Shown one piece after another: positions 60,235-64,000 of a DNA stretch of 64,000 nt. This stretch comes from Leucobacter rhizosphaerae (GTDB lineage: Bacteria > Actinomycetota > Actinomycetes > Actinomycetales > Microbacteriaceae): contig NZ_CP095043.1 of assembly GCF_022919175.1 (NCBI RefSeq), forward strand, positions 372,001 to 436,000, in the 5' to 3' direction. The notes under the pieces are model-generated. The model did no database searches. It was given only the letters and a program-made list of their open reading frames with translations, and had not been told where the DNA came from. The translations under genes were made by a program, and so were the position numbers. How positions within the stretch are numbered: the stretch's first letter is position 1; every line of letters begins with the position of its first letter.

Positions 60235-61161
60235 ATGCGACTCTCACTGACACCCGACGCCGAGCTCACGACCCCTTCCGGCGGCCCACCGTCCGACGAC
60301 GTCCCATCGTCCGAGACGATCCTCGACCGGGGCCTGTGGCGGGCTCGCGAGAGCGCACCGTCGGGCTCTGGCGCGCCCGATCCGCTCGAGTGGGTACCTG
60401 CGCCGTCCCTCCGCGAGCGGATTTTCCGAGCGGTGTCGATCCCCGCGGTGGCGGGCGGCGCGGTGTTCGTCGCCGCGGTGGTGATCGCGATCATCGTGAC
60501 GGTGCTGCAGGTCCGCCCGGCCGAGTCGCTGTCGGCCGGGAACGGCGCCCTTGCTGAGTCCACGGGGGCGATGGTCGAAGCGGCACCGGGCGAGGGCAGT
60601 TCCGGCGGATCCGACGCCGGCACGACGACCGACTCGAACGCCCCGGTCGCCGCGCCTGCGAGCGGGGGCGGGGACGGCACGGGCGCGGCGGCCGGACGCG
60701 TGACCGTGCACGTGGTGGGTGAGGTCGTGCGTCCAGGCGTGTTGGAGGTCGCCGCGGGAACGCGTGTCGGGGAGCTCGTTGACGCAGCCGGTGGCGCCAC
60801 CGACGCGGCAGTGCTCGCCGCGGTCAATCTCGCTCGCCCGGTCGTCGACGGGGAGCAGGTCGTGATTCCGAATGCCGATTTGGTCGCGACGGGCGGCGGC
60901 GCGCTGGGCAGCTCGGCAGCGGCCGGTGCGCCTCCGGGGGCGGCATCTTCGGACTCCAATGGAGCTCCGACCGTCGTCAACCTGAACACCGCGGATCTCG
61001 GTGCGCTCGACACACTGCCGGGGGTCGGCCCCGCGATCGGGCAGCGCATTCTCGACTGGCGCCAGGCCAATGGAGTCTTCAGCTCCGTCGATCAGCTGCT
61101 GGACGTTCCCGGGGTCGGGGAGAAGATGCTGGGAGCGCTGCGCGCGCAGGTGACGGTGTGA
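60235..61161 (+). CDS. comEA: ComEA-like DNA-binding competence protein
   Basis: 308-residue membrane-anchored protein that binds incoming DNA outside the membrane. A cytoplasmic N-terminus (about 1-75), one membrane helix (AVSIPAVAGGAVFVAAVVIAIIVTVL region, about 65-90), a Ser/Gly/Ala linker, an SLBB domain (VTVHVVGEVVRPGVLEVAAG, about 157-220), and a C-terminal helix-hairpin-helix pair: VVNLNTADLGALDTLPGVGPAIGQRIL and SVDQLLDVPGVGEKML. It overlaps comEC by 4 bp. The cytoplasmic leader is longer than in Bacillus ComEA. Confidence 0.92.
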   Translation: MRLSLTPDAELTTPSGGPPSDDVPSSETILDRGLWRARESAPSGSGAPDPLEWVPAPSLRERIFRAVSIPAVAGGAVFVAAVVIAIIVTVLQVRPAESLSAGNGALAESTGAMVEAAPGEGSSGGSDAGTTTDSNAPVAAPASGGGDGTGAAAGRVTVHVVGEVVRPGVLEVAAGTRVGELVDAAGGATDAAVLAAVNLARPVVDGEQVVIPNADLVATGGGALGSSAAAGAPPGAASSDSNGAPTVVNLNTADLGALDTLPGVGPAIGQRILDWRQANGVFSSVDQLLDVPGVGEKMLGALRAQVTV

Positions 61162-63605
61162 ATCGGGCGCCGCCCGGGTCGTGGCGTCTCCTGAGTGCCG
61201 CAGCCGTGGCGTGGGCGCTGGCCGCGTGCGCAGTGACTGCGCAGAGCGCGGCGGGGAATGGTGGCGGCTTCGGGTTCGGTCCGTGGATCGCCGGGATCGC
61301 GGCGGCCCTCGGGTGCGTGCTGTGGAGATGGTTCCCCGGCGCCTGGCGCGTGACGGTACTCGGGTGCGCGGTACTCGTGCTCCTCGGTGCGCGCATCGGC
61401 GTGGCCGAGTGGCAGCGCGCGGACCCCGGGCTCGCTCGGGCTGCGGCGACGCGGGCCATGGTCGATCTGCAGGCGACCGTGCGCGGATACCCGGAGGACG
61501 TCGAGACCGGAGCCGACCGAGCGTCCGGGTCGTGGGTACGCGCCGACGTCGACACCCCGCGGGGGTTGGTGCCGGTGCTGCTGTGGCTCCGCGGTTCCGC
61601 TGCGGGAGCCTCGTCGTCAGCTTCCGGCGACGACGCGCTCGCACCCGGTGTGCAGCTGCGGGTGTCCGGCCGTATCGAGGCACTGGGGCCGGGGTCCAGT
61701 GCGGTGTACGGGGTGGCGGTCGCGGAGGGGACCGAGGCCGCCGGCACGGGTGGGAGCCGCGTCGCCGTGGCCCTGCGGCATGGGCTGCACGACGCCGCGG
61801 CCGAGGTGACGGGTGCCGAGCTGGTCCCCGGGTTCGCGGTGGGAGACACGAGTCTCGTCTCAGAGGCCCTCAACGAGCGGATGCGGCAGAGTTCGCTGAC
61901 GCACTTGGTCGCGGTGTCTGGGGCGAACTGCGCGCTCGTGACCAGCGCGCTCATCGCGGTCTCGGCGGGCCTCGGGGCGGGGCGGCGCGTCCGGCTCCTG
62001 GTCGCCGCCGTTGCGCTCGGCGGTTTCGTCGTTGTGGTCGGGCCCGACCCGAGTGTGCAGCGCGCTGCGATTATGGCCGTGGTCGTCCTCGTCTCCGGGT
62101 ACGGCGGCAAACGGGCGGTCGCGCTTCCGGCGCTCGGTCTCGCGATGATCACGCTGCTCATTGCGGACCCGTGGCAGGCGGTGCAGCCGGGCTTTGCGAT
62201 GTCCGTGGCTGCGACCGCTGGCATCCTCGTGCTGGTGCCGTCGCTCGTGCGGGCCGGGCGTCGGCTGACCCGGTTGCCGGTCTGGCTCGTCACACCCGTA
62301 GCGGTCGCGTTCGCCGCGCAGCTGGCATGCGGGCCGCTGCTCCTCCTGCTCGACCCGGGGCTCCCCGCCGTCGGCGTGCTCGCGAACGTCCTCGCCGGAC
62401 CGGCTGCGCCGCTCGGCACGGGGCTCGGGCTGCTCGCGCTGAGTGCGCTGCCGTTCTCTTCGGCACTCGGCACCGGATTCGTCCAGCTGGCCGCACTTCC
62501 CGCTCGATGGGTCGCCGCGACGGCGGAGGTCTGCGCGGGGCTGCCGCTGGCGCGCTGGGAGTGGCCGGGAGGGTGGAGCGGGGCGATCCTGCTCGCGACC
62601 GCGCAGGCCCTCTTCCTGCTCGGCTGGCTCGTCCGATCCGGCCGCGTGGCACTCCCGGATGGGACGCGCGCGGCGCTCAGGGGACCCTGGCACGAGCGTT
62701 CGAGCAGTCCTCGCAGTATTCGCACCGTCGCTGCCGTGCTGCTGTGCGGCGGCGCAGCGATCGTCGTAAGCATGTCGGCCGTCGGGCCGATGACCAGCCG
62801 CGCGACCACTGCGCGCGACTGGGCGATCGTCGCCTGCGATGTCGGACAGGGCGATGCCATCATGCTGCGGGACCCGGCACACCCTCAGCAGGTCGTGCTG
62901 GTCGACACGGGCGACGACCAGGAGCGCCTCCGGGCCTGCGTGCAGCGGTTCGGCGTGCAACGGATTGCGCTCCTCGTGCTGACCCACGACGACCGGGACC
63001 ACGTCGGAGCGCTCGACGCGGTGGGCGGGATCGTCCAGCGGGCGATCATCGCACCGGCAACGCGCGAAGACGAGAGCCGTGGCACCGAGCGTCCCGTCGT
63101 GGCGTCGCTCGATCGCCGCGGCATCCCGCACCGGATCGCCGCGGCCGGTGCCAGGAGCACGTCAGGTGATGCCGTCGGGTGGCGAGTGCTCGCCCCGCCG
63201 GTCGGGATCGCTCCGGCCGAGAGCAACGACGCGAGTCTGATCATTCGGGTGCAGGTGGGTGGGCTGAGCGTGCTCCTGCTCGGCGACTCCGGGCGAGACG
63301 AGCACGCGGCGCTGCTGGCTCGGGAGCCGAGTCTCACCGCGGACGTCGTCAAGATCGCGCACCACGGATCTCGGGACGCCGACATGCGGGTCGTGACCCA
63401 GACCGGAGCCGATGTTGCCCTCATCTCGGTCGGGGCGGACAACGGATACGGGCATCCCGCACCGGAGACGCTGCGCGCGCTGGATGTCGCGGGCACCGAG
63501 GCGCTTCGCACGGACGAGCGGGGATCCATCGCGATCTCCGGGAGTCCGGGGGACCTGCAGGTCTGGAGCGAGCGGAGCCCGCCGGATGTCCGAGGTGGCG
63601 AGTAG
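61158..63605 (+). CDS. comEC: ComEC/Rec2 DNA-uptake channel protein
   Basis: 815-residue polytopic membrane protein that takes single-stranded DNA across the membrane. The N-terminal region (about 1-220) has early membrane helices and a DUF4131-like soluble part. The competence domain (about 230-490) includes SSLTHLVAVSGANCALVTSAL and many membrane segments. The C-terminal metallo-beta-lactamase-like domain (about 555-800) has VDTGDD, LVLTHDDRDHVGAL with the HxxxDH motif near residue 610, LLLGDSGRDEH and VKIAHHGSRDAD. The GTG start overlaps comEA; the TAG stop lies within the holA -10 box. Confidence 0.93.
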   Translation: MNRAPPGSWRLLSAAAVAWALAACAVTAQSAAGNGGGFGFGPWIAGIAAALGCVLWRWFPGAWRVTVLGCAVLVLLGARIGVAEWQRADPGLARAAATRAMVDLQATVRGYPEDVETGADRASGSWVRADVDTPRGLVPVLLWLRGSAAGASSSASGDDALAPGVQLRVSGRIEALGPGSSAVYGVAVAEGTEAAGTGGSRVAVALRHGLHDAAAEVTGAELVPGFAVGDTSLVSEALNERMRQSSLTHLVAVSGANCALVTSALIAVSAGLGAGRRVRLLVAAVALGGFVVVVGPDPSVQRAAIMAVVVLVSGYGGKRAVALPALGLAMITLLIADPWQAVQPGFAMSVAATAGILVLVPSLVRAGRRLTRLPVWLVTPVAVAFAAQLACGPLLLLLDPGLPAVGVLANVLAGPAAPLGTGLGLLALSALPFSSALGTGFVQLAALPARWVAATAEVCAGLPLARWEWPGGWSGAILLATAQALFLLGWLVRSGRVALPDGTRAALRGPWHERSSSPRSIRTVAAVLLCGGAAIVVSMSAVGPMTSRATTARDWAIVACDVGQGDAIMLRDPAHPQQVVLVDTGDDQERLRACVQRFGVQRIALLVLTHDDRDHVGALDAVGGIVQRAIIAPATREDESRGTERPVVASLDRRGIPHRIAAAGARSTSGDAVGWRVLAPPVGIAPAESNDASLIIRVQVGGLSVLLLGDSGRDEHAALLAREPSLTADVVKIAHHGSRDADMRVVTQTGADVALISVGADNGYGHPAPETLRALDVAGTEALRTDERGSIAISGSPGDLQVWSERSPPDVRGGE

Positions 63606-63608
63606 TCT
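63603..63608 (+). promoter_or_regulatory. Leaderless -10 of holA overlapping the comEC stop
   Basis: TAGTCT: its first three bases are the comEC stop codon. Six nt later comes the holA GTG at 63615. Confidence 0.68.
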
Positions 63609-63614
63609 GGTGGG

Positions 63615-64000
63615 GTGGCAGCAGCACGAAGCACCAAGGCGAAGATCCCTCAGCTCGACTGGAGCGAGGCGCACCCCGCAGCTGTCGTGCTGATCACGGG
63701 GCCGGAGGGGTTTCTCGCCGACCGGGCCGGGCAGAGCGTTCGCGACGCGCTGAAGTCGGCTCACGCCGATCTTGAGGTCCACGACGTCGATGCGTCCTCG
63801 TACACCGCCGGGGAGCTCTTCACCTTCGCGAGCCCCTCGCTCTTCGCCGAGCCACGCCTGATTCGGGTCGACAGCGTCGAGAAGTGCTCAGACGCGTTCC
63901 TGGAGGACGCGAAGCGATACGTCGCGCAGCCTGCCGAAGAGACCACCCTGGTGCTTCGCCACGCCGGGGGCCAGCGCGGCAAGGCACTGCTCGACCTGAT
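63615..64000 (+). CDS. holA: DNA polymerase III delta subunit, 3'-truncated by window edge
   Basis: The first 128 codons of a clamp-loader subunit that opens the beta clamp. The frame is open to the window end. AVVLITGPEGFLADRAGQSVRDAL is the typical HolA start, followed by VHDVDASSYTAGELFTFASPSLFAEPRLIRVD and TLVLRHAGGQRGKALLDL. It follows comEC, the usual order in actinobacteria, and rpsT would be expected nearby outside the window. The GTG start is set by the -10 box 6 nt upstream. Confidence 0.88.
   Translation, partial: MAAARSTKAKIPQLDWSEAHPAAVVLITGPEGFLADRAGQSVRDALKSAHADLEVHDVDASSYTAGELFTFASPSLFAEPRLIRVDSVEKCSDAFLEDAKRYVAQPAEETTLVLRHAGGQRGKALLDL

Noticed and set aside
57251..60253. 1000-codon open frame antisense to leuS
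   Set aside because: High-GC codon bias opens the opposite frame; its protein is His/Arg-rich, matches no family, and leuS is certain.
1..64000. tRNA, rRNA, CRISPR, insertion-sequence or prophage features
   Set aside because: No cloverleaf, spacer-repeat array, transposase, integrase or phage structural gene was seen on either strand.

Overview
The window is high-GC actinobacterial chromosome. Gene content points to the family Microbacteriaceae, perhaps near Leucobacter, but no marker here fixes the genus. Supporting signs are mycothiol-dependent isomerase-family enzymes, a DUF3515 lipoprotein beside ddl/thiL, MurT/GatD, a cysteine-free L32, and many genes whose start codon lies exactly 6 nt after a TANNNT -10 box (leaderless promoters).

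Layout. 1-3.8 kb: end of ddl, a DUF559-type gene bracketed by two copies of a symmetric repeat, a DUF3515 lipoprotein and thiL. 3.9-8.5 kb: a PucR-type regulator divergent from gabT-gabD (GABA to succinate). 8.6-12.3 kb: an unknown lipoprotein and rsmD, divergent from recG. 12.4-16.5 kb: an ABC-2 exporter and a NarL-type two-component system inserted between recG and coaD. 16.5-19.6 kb: coaD-DUF177-rpmF-rnc-mutM. 19.6-25.4 kb: accessory segment with an unknown gene, nhaA, isocitrate lyase, a CGNR zinc-finger protein, a small zinc-ribbon protein and a maleylpyruvate isomerase-family protein. 25.5-29.2 kb: smc. 29.4-35 kb: a branched-chain amino-acid-type ABC importer (livK, and livHMGF on the opposite strand). 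35.2-40.9 kb: ftsY, a large tail-anchored TPR protein, and ffh. 41.2-45.4 kb: rpsP-khpA-rimM-trmD and murT-gatD. 45.5-48.3 kb: yceI, a FUSC membrane protein and an App1-like phosphatase. 48.5-54.5 kb: cydABDC (cytochrome bd oxidase and its assembly exporter). 54.4-57.5 kb: a pabC-like gene, an MDMPI-family gene and pabB. 57.5-64 kb: leuS, comEA, comEC and the start of holA.

The backbone is a chain of conserved information-processing genes (recG/coaD/rpmF/rnc/mutM/smc/ftsY/ffh/rpsP/rimM/trmD and leuS/comEA/comEC/holA). Accessory modules sit in the joints. The most unusual items are the paired 72-bp symmetric elements around the DUF559 gene, the TPR gene between the two SRP GTPase genes, the LivH permease with a secreted domain at its N-terminus, a sigma-R-like promoter upstream of yceI, and the consistent leaderless promoter geometry. 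No tRNA, rRNA, CRISPR array, insertion sequence or prophage was recognised.
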